Source of the DNA: Prevotella sp.
GTDB lineage: Bacteria; Bacteroidota; Bacteroidia; Bacteroidales; Bacteroidaceae
Direction of reading: 5' to 3'
NCBI GenBank assembly: GCA_017458005.1
Contig: JAFTGH010000006.1
Span: forward strand, 1-64,000
DNA length: 64,000 nt
Shown: positions 52,715-60,609 of the stretch, in pieces
Layout of the letters: each line of letters opens with the position of its first letter
How positions within the stretch are numbered: the first letter of the stretch is position 1
Made by a program: the position numbers and the translations under genes
The notes under the pieces: model-generated
What the model was told of the DNA's origin: nothing
Database searches by the model: none
Seen by the model: only the letters and a program-made list of their open reading frames with translations

Positions 52715-53359
52715 CTAAATATAGAACTCCGAGGGGTCTACCAGTCCTGCCCGGAAAGCGAATTTCACAGCCTCGTGGGCGGTATTCACCTGTAGTTTTC
52801 GGAAGATGTTCTTTTTATGGGTATTCACGGTATGGATGCTGGAGAAACGCTCGTAGGCAATCTCCTTGGTCGTCTTACCTTGTGCTACCCCACGTAGTAT
52901 CTCTATCTCTGTTTGTGTCAGCACCTTAGGATGCTGCTCCTCGTCAGCCTGTTGGCAGATCAGTACCTCTGCGGCACGTTGGCAGAGATAACGCTCTCCA
53001 CGGATGGCATAGTCGATGGCATGGCGAAACAGTTTAAAGGGGGAGTCCTTGAACACGATACTTACATTACGTGCCGTATAGACCAGTTTACGCATGACCT
53101 GAATAGTGAGGTCGTCGCTTACCATGATCCATTGGGCTTTAGGGAAACGCTCAACGATGATCAGCAACTGGTCCTCATCCTGTATATTAAATAAGGTGTA
53201 GTCGAGGATAACGATACTCCTCGTCTCTACCTGTAACTGGGCGATCAGTTCTTCTTTGTCACTGGCATAATGCAGTGAGGCACTCTCATGCTCACGGATG
53301 AGGGTCTTCAAGGCGAAAGCCGTCAACTCCTGATTGTCTGCCAAGATAAAATTCACCAT
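52715..53359 (-). CDS. NarL/FixJ (LuxR-type) response regulator of the sulfur island
   Basis: A 214-residue orphan response regulator. Receiver domain 1-120 has acidic Asp8, phospho-acceptor Asp53 (VILDYTLF), Ser82 and Lys104. A LuxR-type HTH at about 145-205 has LTQTEIEILRGVAQGKTTKEIAYERFSSIHTVNTHKKNIFRKL. No histidine kinase is in the window. It is the first gene of the island, 15 bp before the trans-sulfuration gene, behind an operator also found at cysK, so autoregulation and control of the regulon are inferred. Confidence 0.9.
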   Translation of the reverse strand: MVNFILADNQELTAFALKTLIREHESASLHYASDKEELIAQLQVETRSIVILDYTLFNIQDEDQLLIIVERFPKAQWIMVSDDLTIQVMRKLVYTARNVSIVFKDSPFKLFRHAIDYAIRGERYLCQRAAEVLICQQADEEQHPKVLTQTEIEILRGVAQGKTTKEIAYERFSSIHTVNTHKKNIFRKLQVNTAHEAVKFAFRAGLVDPSEFYI

Positions 53360-53385
53360 TTCTTGTCTCTTTTAGTTCGTCGGTG

Positions 53386-53458
53386 CAAAGGTAGGCGGAT
53401 TTGGGGAGGCTCACAATACCGCATTTCGGTTATTCCGACTACCATACGTTTGGTATAT
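53386..53458 (-). promoter_or_regulatory. Promoter of the regulator operon with operator matching cysK
   Basis: On the minus strand: operator at 53458-53437 (left arm ATATACCAAACGT identical to cysK, right arm degenerate), 19 nt, ATTG (53417-53414), 20 nt, -7 TACCTTTG (53393-53386), 27 nt before the ATG. All spacings equal those of the cysK promoter. Confidence 0.7.
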
Positions 53459-53479
53459 CCATTAAAAAAACTAAATTTC

Positions 53480-53510
53480 TTTGCAGTTCTCCCGAATTGC
53501 ACTACCTTTG
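53480..53510 (+). promoter_or_regulatory. Promoter of the DUF4294 gene
   Basis: -33 TTTG 53480-53483 and -7 TACCTTTG 53503-53510 with a 19-nt spacer; the ATG follows 8 nt later. The shared operator at 53437-53458 lies 21 nt upstream, so it may influence both directions. Confidence 0.55.
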
Positions 53511-53518
53511 CCTACGCT

Positions 53519-54136
53519 ATGCGAATATGGATGCTGACAGGTATCATGCTGATGGCTCTGGAGACATGTGCCCAGAACCCGAAGCGGCAAGAGGTGGACA
53601 TGGATAGTCCCACCTTTGTGCCGATGGTGAAGGTAGGCAAGGTGCTGGAGAATGGCGACAGCATCCAGTATATGGAGATGAATAATGTCTACGTATACCC
53701 TCCCATCACTTTCAGCAGTAAGAAGCAGCAACAGGCATACACCCGTTTGGTGAAGAATGTCAAGACGGTATTGCCGATAGCCAAAGAGGCGCGTAAGATC
53801 ATGATGGAGACGGCAGAGTATCTGGAGACGCTGCCAGACAAAAAGGCGAGGGATGCTCACATGAAACTGGTGGAGAAGAGTGTCATGAAGGAGTATAAGC
53901 CGCGCATGAAAAAACTTACCTATTCGCAAGGTAAGTTGCTGATCAAACTCATCTATCGTGAGAGTAATTCTTCTGGATACGAACTGATACAGGCATTCCT
54001 GGGACCTGTGCGTGCTGGTTTCTACCAGGCTTTTGCATGGGCTTTTGGAGCCAGTCTGAAGAAGGAGTACGACCCAGAAGGTATTGACCGCCTCACAGAA
54101 CGTGTTGTCCTGATGGTTGAGGCAGGTCAGTTATAG
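53519..54136 (+). CDS. DUF4294 family exported protein
   Basis: A 205-residue protein starting at ATG 53519 with a short hydrophobic signal ([19 protein letters not shown]). The mature part matches DUF4294: [66 protein letters not shown]. It is conserved in Bacteroidota with unknown function, possibly in envelope maintenance. The 3' end overlaps lgt by 6 bp tail to tail. Confidence 0.85.
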   Translation: MRIWMLTGIMLMALETCAQNPKRQEVDMDSPTFVPMVKVGKVLENGDSIQYMEMNNVYVYPPITFSSKKQQQAYTRLVKNVKTVLPIAKEARKIMMETAEYLETLPDKKARDAHMKLVEKSVMKEYKPRMKKLTYSQGKLLIKLIYRESNSSGYELIQAFLGPVRAGFYQAFAWAFGASLKKEYDPEGIDRLTERVVLMVEAGQL

Positions 54137-54967
54137 CACTTCTCTTTTCTTCCGGAACATACAGACAAGTCCGAGGATAATAAACGGAATAGACAGGATC
54201 TGTCCCATGTCCAGAGGCAGTGAGGCTTCAAAGGCTTCCTGTACCTCTTTTGTGTATTCGATGAAGAAACGGAAAGTGAAGATATAGGTCAGGCAGAAAC
54301 CGAAATACCAGCCAGTGCCGATCTTCTGGGGCATCCGTTTATGGAGATACCACATCAGGACGAATAGAATGGCATAGGCTATCGCCTCGTAGAGTTGTCC
54401 GGGATGGCGTGGGAAGGTGTCAACCCGTTCGAAGATAAATGCCCAGGGCACGTCGGTCACTTTTCCGATAATCTCTGAGTTCATGAGGTTGCCCAGTCGG
54501 ATGAGACATGCCATAGACCCCGTGGCGATAGCGATATTGTCGAGAACCGTCCAGAGACTGAGTTTCGTTTTTCTCACGTAGAGCCATAGGGCTATCATCA
54601 GTCCCAAGGTTCCTCCATGACTAGCAAGTCCCTCATAGCCAATGAATTTCCAACTGCCCTCTGCCAAGAAACGGATGGGCAGGAACATCTCTATGACACC
54701 TTTTCCAGAGGTGAGGAAGTAGTCTGGCTCATAGAAGATACAATGTCCCAGACGGGCTCCTATCAGAATACCCAAGAAGCAATAGAGGAACAAAGGGTCA
54801 AAGAGTTCCTCCTTGATTTTCTGCTCTTGATAGAGACGGCGTACTAACAGGTAGGCAGCCGCAAACCCTAATAGCCAGCAGAGTCCGTACCAGCGTATAG
54901 AGAATGGTCCGAGGTGGAAGAACTCCAAGTTCGGATTCCAAAGAATGTATAATAATTCACTATTCAT
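54131..54967 (-). CDS. lgt: Prolipoprotein diacylglyceryl transferase
   Basis: A 278-residue inner-membrane enzyme with about seven TM helices that attaches diacylglycerol to the lipobox Cys of prolipoproteins. The conserved [14 protein letters not shown] and signature [19 protein letters not shown] are present. It follows ychF with a 2-bp gap. Confidence 0.96.
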   Translation of the reverse strand: MNSELLYILWNPNLEFFHLGPFSIRWYGLCWLLGFAAAYLLVRRLYQEQKIKEELFDPLFLYCFLGILIGARLGHCIFYEPDYFLTSGKGVIEMFLPIRFLAEGSWKFIGYEGLASHGGTLGLMIALWLYVRKTKLSLWTVLDNIAIATGSMACLIRLGNLMNSEIIGKVTDVPWAFIFERVDTFPRHPGQLYEAIAYAILFVLMWYLHKRMPQKIGTGWYFGFCLTYIFTFRFFIEYTKEVQEAFEASLPLDMGQILSIPFIILGLVCMFRKKREVL

Positions 54968-54969
54968 CT

Positions 54970-56070
54970 TTAAACATTAAAGCGGAAATGCATGATGTCG
55001 CCATCCTGTACGACATATTCCTTACCCTCAATACCCATCTTTCCTGCCTCACGGACTGCTGCCTCTGAGCCATATTGGATATAGTCATCATACTTGATGA
55101 CCTCGGCACGGATGAATCCCTTCTCAAAGTCGGTATGGATAACACCTGCGCACTGCGGCGCCTTCCATCCCTTGTGGTAGGTCCATGCTTTCACCTCCAT
55201 CTCACCAGCAGTGATGAAGGTCTCCAGGTTGAGCAACGAGTATGCTTTCTTGATGAGGCGGTTGACACCGCTCTCCTCCAAGCCCAGTTCCTCCAGGAAC
55301 ATCTGCTTGTCCTCATAACTCTCCAGTTCAGCAATGTCTTCTTCCGTCTTCGCCGCAATGATCATCGCCTCGGCACCTTCCTCCTTGGCGAGAGCCTCTA
55401 CACGCTTGGTGAAGTCGTTACCCTCCTTGGCGTCCGCCTCACTGACGTTGCAGACATAGAGCACAGGCTTTGCGGTCAGCAGGAAGAGGTTGCGGGCACA
55501 GTCTTGCTCATCCTTGCTCTCGAACTCCACGATACGGGCATTCTTGCCTTGGTCGAGCACTTCCTTATAGGCTCTCAACACCGTCACCTCCAACTTGGCC
55601 TCTTTATTGCCTGCTGCGGCGGCTTTCTCCGTCTTCGCAAGACGGCTCTCGATGGTCTCCAAGTCTTTTAGTTGCAGTTCTGTGTCAATGATCTCCTTAT
55701 CACGGATAGGGTCGATGGTGCCGTCCACATGGGTGATATTATCATCCTCGAAACAGCGCAGCACATGGATGATCGCATCTGTCTCACGGATATTTCCTAA
55801 GAACTTGTTACCCAGTCCCTCACCCTTCGAGGCACCTTTCACGAGTCCTGCGATATCCACAATCTCACAAGTGGCAGGAACGATACGTCCTGGATGTACT
55901 ATCTCGGCGAGTTTGGTGAGACGCTCGTCAGGAACGGTAATCACACCCACATTCGGTTCTATTGTACAGAAAGGGAAGTTGGCTGCCTGTGCCTTTGCAC
56001 TCGACAAGCAATTAAACAAAGTAGACTTACCCACATTAGGCAGTCCCACAATACCACATTTTAATGACAT
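54970..56070 (-). CDS. ychF: Redox-regulated ATPase YchF (OLA1 family)
   Basis: A 366-residue Obg-like P-loop protein that binds ribosomes and hydrolyses ATP in preference to GTP. Motifs: G1 [13 protein letters not shown]3 [17 protein letters not shown], altered G4 CNVSEAD, and a C-terminal TGS domain ending [15 protein letters not shown]. It is first in a two-gene unit with lgt. Confidence 0.97.
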   Translation of the reverse strand: MSLKCGIVGLPNVGKSTLFNCLSSAKAQAANFPFCTIEPNVGVITVPDERLTKLAEIVHPGRIVPATCEIVDIAGLVKGASKGEGLGNKFLGNIRETDAIIHVLRCFEDDNITHVDGTIDPIRDKEIIDTELQLKDLETIESRLAKTEKAAAAGNKEAKLEVTVLRAYKEVLDQGKNARIVEFESKDEQDCARNLFLLTAKPVLYVCNVSEADAKEGNDFTKRVEALAKEEGAEAMIIAAKTEEDIAELESYEDKQMFLEELGLEESGVNRLIKKAYSLLNLETFITAGEMEVKAWTYHKGWKAPQCAGVIHTDFEKGFIRAEVIKYDDYIQYGSEAAVREAGKMGIEGKEYVVQDGDIMHFRFNV

Positions 56071-56150
56071 CTTCTATATAAACGTTTATATTTGGCTGCA
56101 AAATTATTAATAATTCATCGAATAGCCAAATTTATTTCGTCTTAAAAAAG

Positions 56151-56181
56151 AAAAACCCTTGCAAGAGTGCTCTTACAAGGG
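56151..56181 (-). terminator. Hairpin terminator behind the tRNA 3'-end fragment
   Basis: CCCTTG (56156-56161) pairs with CAAGGG (56176-56181) and AAGAG (56163-56167) with CTCTT (56170-56174), with one mismatch. On the minus strand it is followed by a run of five T. It would be the original terminator of the tRNA gene used as attachment site. Confidence 0.7.
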
Positions 56182-56198
56182 ATTGCTTTTTGAACCTT

Positions 56199-56222
56199 GT
56201 ACCCAGACCCGGGGTCGAACCG
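56199..56222 (-). other. Probable attachment site: 3' fragment of a tRNA gene
   Basis: On the minus strand the sequence reads CGG TTCGACC CCGGG, then TCTGGGT A: a T-loop, the 3' strand of a T-stem, a 7-nt acceptor 3' strand and a discriminator base. The matching 5' parts of a tRNA are absent upstream and the 5' T-stem only partly pairs. This fits the displaced 3' end left when an element integrates into a tRNA. The intact tRNA would be at the right end, outside the window. Confidence 0.65.
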
Positions 56223-56354
56223 CTTAAACCGAAAGAAATTCCATATCCTTTAATAATCTTCCAAATCATTCTAAATTAGTTGATAATCAGGTTGTTATAC
56301 ATAAGTGAGTAAGGAGGCTCGATTTTATATCATTTCAACCATTTTTGTATTCGG

Positions 56355-56408
56355 TGGGGAAAATGTGGGGAAAATATTTGGTGGTGTGGGGAAAGTGTTG
56401 TACCTTTG
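56355..56408 (+). promoter_or_regulatory. Integrase promoter overlapped by phased TGGGGAAA repeats
   Basis: -33 TTTG 56377-56380 and -7 TACCTTTG 56401-56408 (20-nt spacer). TGGGGAAA occurs at 56355, 56366 and 56387, spaced 11 and 21 bp, so all on one face of the helix. Likely binding sites for a regulator or the recombinase. Confidence 0.6.
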
Positions 56409-56436
56409 CACCCAGAAATCTTAAAAGCAAATAGGA

Positions 56437-57774
56437 ATGAAAGTAACACTGATTATCAAAAAGGCTGCGAAGCGCAACGATACAGAGTCGTTGGCAACAG
56501 TATATGCTCGGGTTAGAGATGGCAGAAGACTTGATTGTACTGTTTCTACAAAATTGGAAGTGAGCCCCAATCAATGGGATAATACGAAGGGGCACCTGAA
56601 AGACCGTATCGTCATAGATAAAGACGAGAAGGCTAAGGTAGATGGTGCCGCCAACGACATCATAACCTTCATTAACAAGGAATATGCTCAGGCGATAGAG
56701 CCGATTGATAAGGATTGGGTGGAGAAGACTTTGGATAAGTACTACAACCCTGATAAGTACGTTACTCCAGAGGAGAACAAGAACATGGAGGTTGTCCCAA
56801 TGTATGAGTACTATTTAGAGATGCACCCCCTATCTGAGGTACGTCAACGGAATAATCGGGTTATCATCCGGGCACTAAGGAGATACGAAATGTATATCCG
56901 TAAGACCAAGAGAGGCAAAAAGGAGTTTACGCTACTATTGGATGATGTGACTCCAGATATACTTCATAGTATCTGGAATTACTTTAAGGAAGAACATACG
57001 TTGACAGAGAAATATCCAGAGATTTTTGAAGAGGTGCCAGAGGCAAGGAAGCCGAAGCCTCGTGGTGAGAATACGCTGATAGACTACTTTTGTAAAATCC
57101 GCACCTTCTTTATATGGTGCTATGACAACGAGTTTACTAGGATTAAGCCATTTGATAAATTCCATATCGATGAGCCTGTATATGGCACCCCTGTGTATAT
57201 AACTCTTGAAGAACGTGACCAGATTATGAAGTGTGATTTTTCTGATGACCCAAGATTGGAACTTCATAGGGATATGTTTGTGTTCCAGTCCTGTATTGGA
57301 TGCCGAGTCAGTGATTTGTGGGCTATGACAAAACAGAGTGTAGTGAAGAACTGTGTAGAGTATATTGCAGGAAAGAAAATTAATGGAGACCCTCAGACCC
57401 TTCGCGTCCCGTTAAACTCTATTGCCAAATCCATCCTCGAAAAGTACAAGGACTATAAAGGCTCGGCACTTTTCCCCTTCGGTTTCCAGCAAGACTATAA
57501 TGAGGACTTGAAGGTCATATTCAAGAGAGCTGGTGTTGACAGGATGGTTACCATATTGAATCCCACCACCCGTAAACAAGAGCATTTGCCAATATATGAG
57601 GTGGCAGCAAGCCACATGGCCAGACGTACTTTTATCGGTAATATGTATAAGAAGGTGAAGGATAAGAGTATGGTGGGCATGCTTTCAGGCCACAAATCGG
57701 ATAGCAAGGCGTTTGACCGATATTGGACTCCTGACGATGAACTGAAGCAGAGTTTGGTTGATTTGCTTGACTGA
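56437..57774 (+). CDS. Tyrosine recombinase/integrase
   Basis: A 445-residue site-specific recombinase of the Bacteroidota transposon type. An N-terminal Arm-type DNA-binding region (about 1-95), a SAM-like core-binding domain (about 115-235) and the catalytic domain with Arg290 (GCRVSD), His393-xx-Arg396 (SHMARRTF), His419 (SGHKS) and nucleophile Tyr429 (DRYW). It catalyses integration and excision at the tRNA site 200 bp upstream. All catalytic residues are present, so it should be active. Confidence 0.95.
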   Translation: MKVTLIIKKAAKRNDTESLATVYARVRDGRRLDCTVSTKLEVSPNQWDNTKGHLKDRIVIDKDEKAKVDGAANDIITFINKEYAQAIEPIDKDWVEKTLDKYYNPDKYVTPEENKNMEVVPMYEYYLEMHPLSEVRQRNNRVIIRALRRYEMYIRKTKRGKKEFTLLLDDVTPDILHSIWNYFKEEHTLTEKYPEIFEEVPEARKPKPRGENTLIDYFCKIRTFFIWCYDNEFTRIKPFDKFHIDEPVYGTPVYITLEERDQIMKCDFSDDPRLELHRDMFVFQSCIGCRVSDLWAMTKQSVVKNCVEYIAGKKINGDPQTLRVPLNSIAKSILEKYKDYKGSALFPFGFQQDYNEDLKVIFKRAGVDRMVTILNPTTRKQEHLPIYEVAASHMARRTFIGNMYKKVKDKSMVGMLSGHKSDSKAFDRYWTPDDELKQSLVDLLD

Positions 57775-57836
57775 TACGTTAATATATATAATAAGGTGTA
57801 GTTCTTTTGAGATATTTTTGTAATTTTGCACCCAAG

Positions 57837-59405
57837 ATGATGAAAACAGAAGAAATAAGAGCATTGCTCAATGATTTGGAGAGCGACAGAGTTGAAAGAA
57901 CAGTTTCAACTACGAACACGGATAAGTTCGGACAGGCTATTTGTGCGTTTGCCAATGATCTGCCCGACCATCGGGAGCCTGGCTACTTGTTCTTAGGCGT
58001 AGCAGACGATGGCGAGGTGAAGGGTCTGAACGTGACTGATGAGTTGCTGAAGAATGTGGCGGCAATCAGAACCGACGGCAATATCCAGCCCCAACCATCG
58101 ATGACCGTAGAAAAGGTGCCGATGGAGGAAGGAGATATCGTGATGGTAAGGGTAGAGCCTTCCGTCTTTCCTCCAGTCAGATATAAAGGGCGCATCTGGA
58201 TTCGGATTGGACCTCGTAAAGGTGTGGCCAATGAGAACGATGAACATATCCTGATGGAGAAACGTCGGGCTAATGTGACTTCGTTTGACTCGTCACCATG
58301 CCTGAATGCAACGATAGATGACTTGGATTTACAGAAGTTCAACCATTACTATCTGCCCAAGGCAATGACGGATGACGAGATAGAGGAAGACCGCAAGGAG
58401 GGACGGGGCATAAAGGTGCAACTGGCATCGTTTGGTTTCTTCGATACCCGTTACGATAGCCCTACGAATGCTGGTATGCTGTTCTTTGCCAAGAATCTGC
58501 GAAGGTTTATCCCTGGGGCATACGTTCAGTATGTGCGTTTCGATGGGAAAGATCGTGCAGGTGATATATTGACAGAGCACGAGTTCAAGGCCAATCTGTG
58601 TACGACATTGGAAGAACTGGATACGTTTGTGAATACGACTATCGCCAATCGTCGTCCAATACCTGTTAGTTCGACCCGCGAAGATCCTTTTGTTGACTAT
58701 CCCTATTGGGCAACTCGTGAGTTGCTGATGAATGCCATCTGCCACCGTGACTATACAAGCAATGGTCCGATTCAATTCTATCAATATGACGACCGTATTG
58801 AAATTATGAATCATGGTGGATTGTATGGCAGGGCTAACGAGCAGAATTTCCCCACGGTGAACGATTATCGGAATATCGTGGTAGCAGAGGCCATGAAAGT
58901 TCTTGGCTTTGTGAATCGCCATAGTCGTGGCGTCCTAAGAGTGCAGAAGGACTTAAAGGCTAATGAGAATGGCGAGGCTGTCTATGATTTCAGCTACCAG
59001 ACAGCAGTGATGGTTATGGAGAATAAATCACCTCGTGGAGAAAGGGCGATGGCCGAAGCGATAGCCAATGGATTCGTGATTGAAGGAGAAAAAGGGTCAG
59101 AAAAAAGGTCAGATTTGACCATTTCTGATGGAAAACAGTCACAAAAACCGTCAAATTTGACGGAAAATGAAGTTCAGGAGCAGCAAAAACCGTCAAATTT
59201 GACGGAAAATATATTTCCTTCAATGATTGTTAAGAATGTGTATGAGGCTATCAGAATGAATCGAAAGGCCAAATATTCATGGCTTCAGGACAACTTGGGG
59301 GTAAGTGAAAGTACAATTCTGCGTGCAATAAATGATCTGAAAGAACTTGGTTACATAAATCCTGAGCATTCAAAGATTAAAGGTGAATGGCAGCTGTTGA
59401 AATGA
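57837..59405 (+). CDS. AlbA_2/HATPase-like DNA-binding regulator with C-terminal winged helix
   Basis: A 522-residue protein with ATG at 57837, behind a -7 TAATTTTG (57821-57828). The N-terminal Schlafen-type AlbA_2 domain (about 1-135: GYLFLGVADDGEVKGLNVTDELL, GRIWIRIGPRKG) is followed by a GHKL/HATPase_c_4-like domain (about 170-400: WATRELLMNAICHRDYTSNGPIQFYQYDDRIEIMNHGG). A Ser/Lys/Thr-rich linker with three 14-residue repeats (about 420-462) leads to a winged helix (YSWLQDNLGVSESTILRAINDLKELGYI). Such proteins are annotated as ATP-binding transcriptional regulators and are frequent cargo of mobile elements; a defence role is possible but unproven. Confidence 0.85.
   Translation: MMKTEEIRALLNDLESDRVERTVSTTNTDKFGQAICAFANDLPDHREPGYLFLGVADDGEVKGLNVTDELLKNVAAIRTDGNIQPQPSMTVEKVPMEEGDIVMVRVEPSVFPPVRYKGRIWIRIGPRKGVANENDEHILMEKRRANVTSFDSSPCLNATIDDLDLQKFNHYYLPKAMTDDEIEEDRKEGRGIKVQLASFGFFDTRYDSPTNAGMLFFAKNLRRFIPGAYVQYVRFDGKDRAGDILTEHEFKANLCTTLEELDTFVNTTIANRRPIPVSSTREDPFVDYPYWATRELLMNAICHRDYTSNGPIQFYQYDDRIEIMNHGGLYGRANEQNFPTVNDYRNIVVAEAMKVLGFVNRHSRGVLRVQKDLKANENGEAVYDFSYQTAVMVMENKSPRGERAMAEAIANGFVIEGEKGSEKRSDLTISDGKQSQKPSNLTENEVQEQQKPSNLTENIFPSMIVKNVYEAIRMNRKAKYSWLQDNLGVSESTILRAINDLKELGYINPEHSKIKGEWQLLK
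59107..59205. repeat. Three palindromes at 42-bp period inside the AlbA_2 gene
   Basis: CCGTCAAATTTGACGG is a perfect 16-bp palindrome at 59148-59163 and 59190-59205, and a degenerate copy GGTCAGATTTGACC is at 59107-59120. Centres are exactly 42 bp (14 codons, about four helical turns) apart; the encoded unit contains KxSxLT. Confidence 0.8.
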
Positions 59406-59420
59406 AATAGTAGAAGAGTA

Positions 59421-60422
59421 ATGGCATTTTATAACGAAGGTTATTCAAAAGCCTGTAGGTCGTGGATTGAAAACAACAAGGAATTCTACAGGCATTTTAG
59501 TGATGCGGTAAAGCAACTGAGATTAAGTGGAATGCTGCATGTTTATGATTTCGCTTTGACCAATCTGCCAAATAGACCACAATCAGTAAAAGTTGGTGAT
59601 TATGGAGAAGTGGTTTGGGTGAAGTATGAAAAGATACATTCAGATTTTGGGGTGAGAAGCCTCATTTCATGGCCGACATCTCTTTCTTCATGGGCGAAAA
59701 GCAAGGAGGATTATGTTTATGCAGCGACAGCATGGTTGATTCATGGAGACTTTTATGAGACAATGGTACACCAGATAATAGGATGCTATAAGCAAGAAGA
59801 GTACATTAATAAAGATGCCTCCTTGTACAAATTGATGCAGCGCCTTGTTAATGACAGTATTGTTCAGGGGATAAAGACAAGAAAGGACTGGGAAACATAC
59901 GAGTCCATACTTCAAAATATAGAAAGGGGTATAATAGTCCCTCCAAAGATAACTACTCAGAAGGGAACTGATAATCCAAATAGTGATGCTTCATCTACGG
60001 ATGATCAAAAAGGCCTGCCTGTGGAAGATAAGTATCGGCCCATTTTCAATCTTTTAAAGTGCAATGAGGAGATAAGGACTTCTGTCGCAGATGCCATAGC
60101 TAAGGAGATTGAAAAGAATAATAGCGGCACTATCATAGCATTTATCAAATTCGCATTGGAAAAGAAAAATTGGATAGGGACGCTTGGAGTATCCTTTTCT
60201 TCATATTATAGTGCGCTGAAAGTGCTTGTTGAAGGTCGACAAATGGTTTCGAGACAAAGGAGCAGCAGTTTCTACTCCAAATATCAATATCTCCAGAATA
60301 AGACTTTGGATGACTTCAAAAATGCAGATGATCGTCATTTACTTATGGAGATTAACCGCATTTGGAAGGTCTTAGACAACATCGAGCAAGATGCTTTAAA
60401 GAAGAAACATAACCCTAATTGA
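59421..60422 (+). CDS. Uncharacterised cargo protein of the mobile element
   Basis: A 333-residue soluble protein not assigned to a family. Two regions are visible: an alpha-rich N-terminal half (about 1-175, with WPTSLSSWAKSKEDYVYAATAWLIHGDFYETMVHQII) and, after a Thr/Asp/Ser-rich linker (about 180-200), a helical C-terminal half (NGTIIAFIKFALEKKNW-like, SSFYSKYQYLQNKTLDDFKNADDRHLLMEINRIWKVL). It starts 15 bp after the AlbA_2 gene, so the two are probably cotranscribed. Its GC content is lower than that of the chromosome. Confidence 0.7.
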   Translation: MAFYNEGYSKACRSWIENNKEFYRHFSDAVKQLRLSGMLHVYDFALTNLPNRPQSVKVGDYGEVVWVKYEKIHSDFGVRSLISWPTSLSSWAKSKEDYVYAATAWLIHGDFYETMVHQIIGCYKQEEYINKDASLYKLMQRLVNDSIVQGIKTRKDWETYESILQNIERGIIVPPKITTQKGTDNPNSDASSTDDQKGLPVEDKYRPIFNLLKCNEEIRTSVADAIAKEIEKNNSGTIIAFIKFALEKKNWIGTLGVSFSSYYSALKVLVEGRQMVSRQRSSSFYSKYQYLQNKTLDDFKNADDRHLLMEINRIWKVLDNIEQDALKKKHNPN

Positions 60423-60432
60423 CTTTCCACGA

Positions 60433-60458
60433 CTTGCAGAAGCTTGCAGGAACTTGCA
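60433..60458. repeat. Three CTTGCA direct repeats at 10-bp intervals
   Basis: CTTGCA at 60433, 60443 and 60453, each flanked by purines (GA/AG/AA). Iteron-like and helically phased, placed between the cargo genes and the excisionase-like gene. Confidence 0.6.
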
Positions 60459-60518
60459 AACCTCATAACCAATTGGATTCAAGAGGATTAAACTCTTGAC
60501 GATTTCATTTCAAACGCT

Positions 60519-60560
60519 TAATTTTGCACTCGCAATCAGACGAACTGGTTGCGAGTTTTT
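60519..60560 (+). promoter_or_regulatory. Promoter with a hairpin at the transcript 5' end
   Basis: -7 TAATTTTG at 60519-60526 is followed at once by an 8-bp stem (ACTCGCAA 60528-60535 with TTGCGAGT 60549-60556, plus inner CAG/CTG) and a T run to 60560. The hairpin would begin within a few nucleotides of the start of transcription of the excisionase-like gene. Confidence 0.5.
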
Positions 60561-60609
60561 GTGTCTGGCCAGGCCTTAACTCGAAGTGTAAAATTAGAAA
60601 AAGAGAAAT

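Larger units (their letters stand above)
56071..56436. other. 366-bp boundary region between chromosome and integrative element
   Basis: No gene. It contains the ychF upstream sequence, a hairpin terminator, a tRNA 3'-end fragment, about 120 bp of AT-rich sequence without recognisable features, and the integrase promoter with phased repeats. Confidence 0.7.

Noticed and set aside
56190-56270. Complete tRNA gene at the element boundary
   Set aside because: Only the T-loop and acceptor 3' half are recognisable; no anticodon arm, D-arm or 5' acceptor strand is found upstream on the minus strand.
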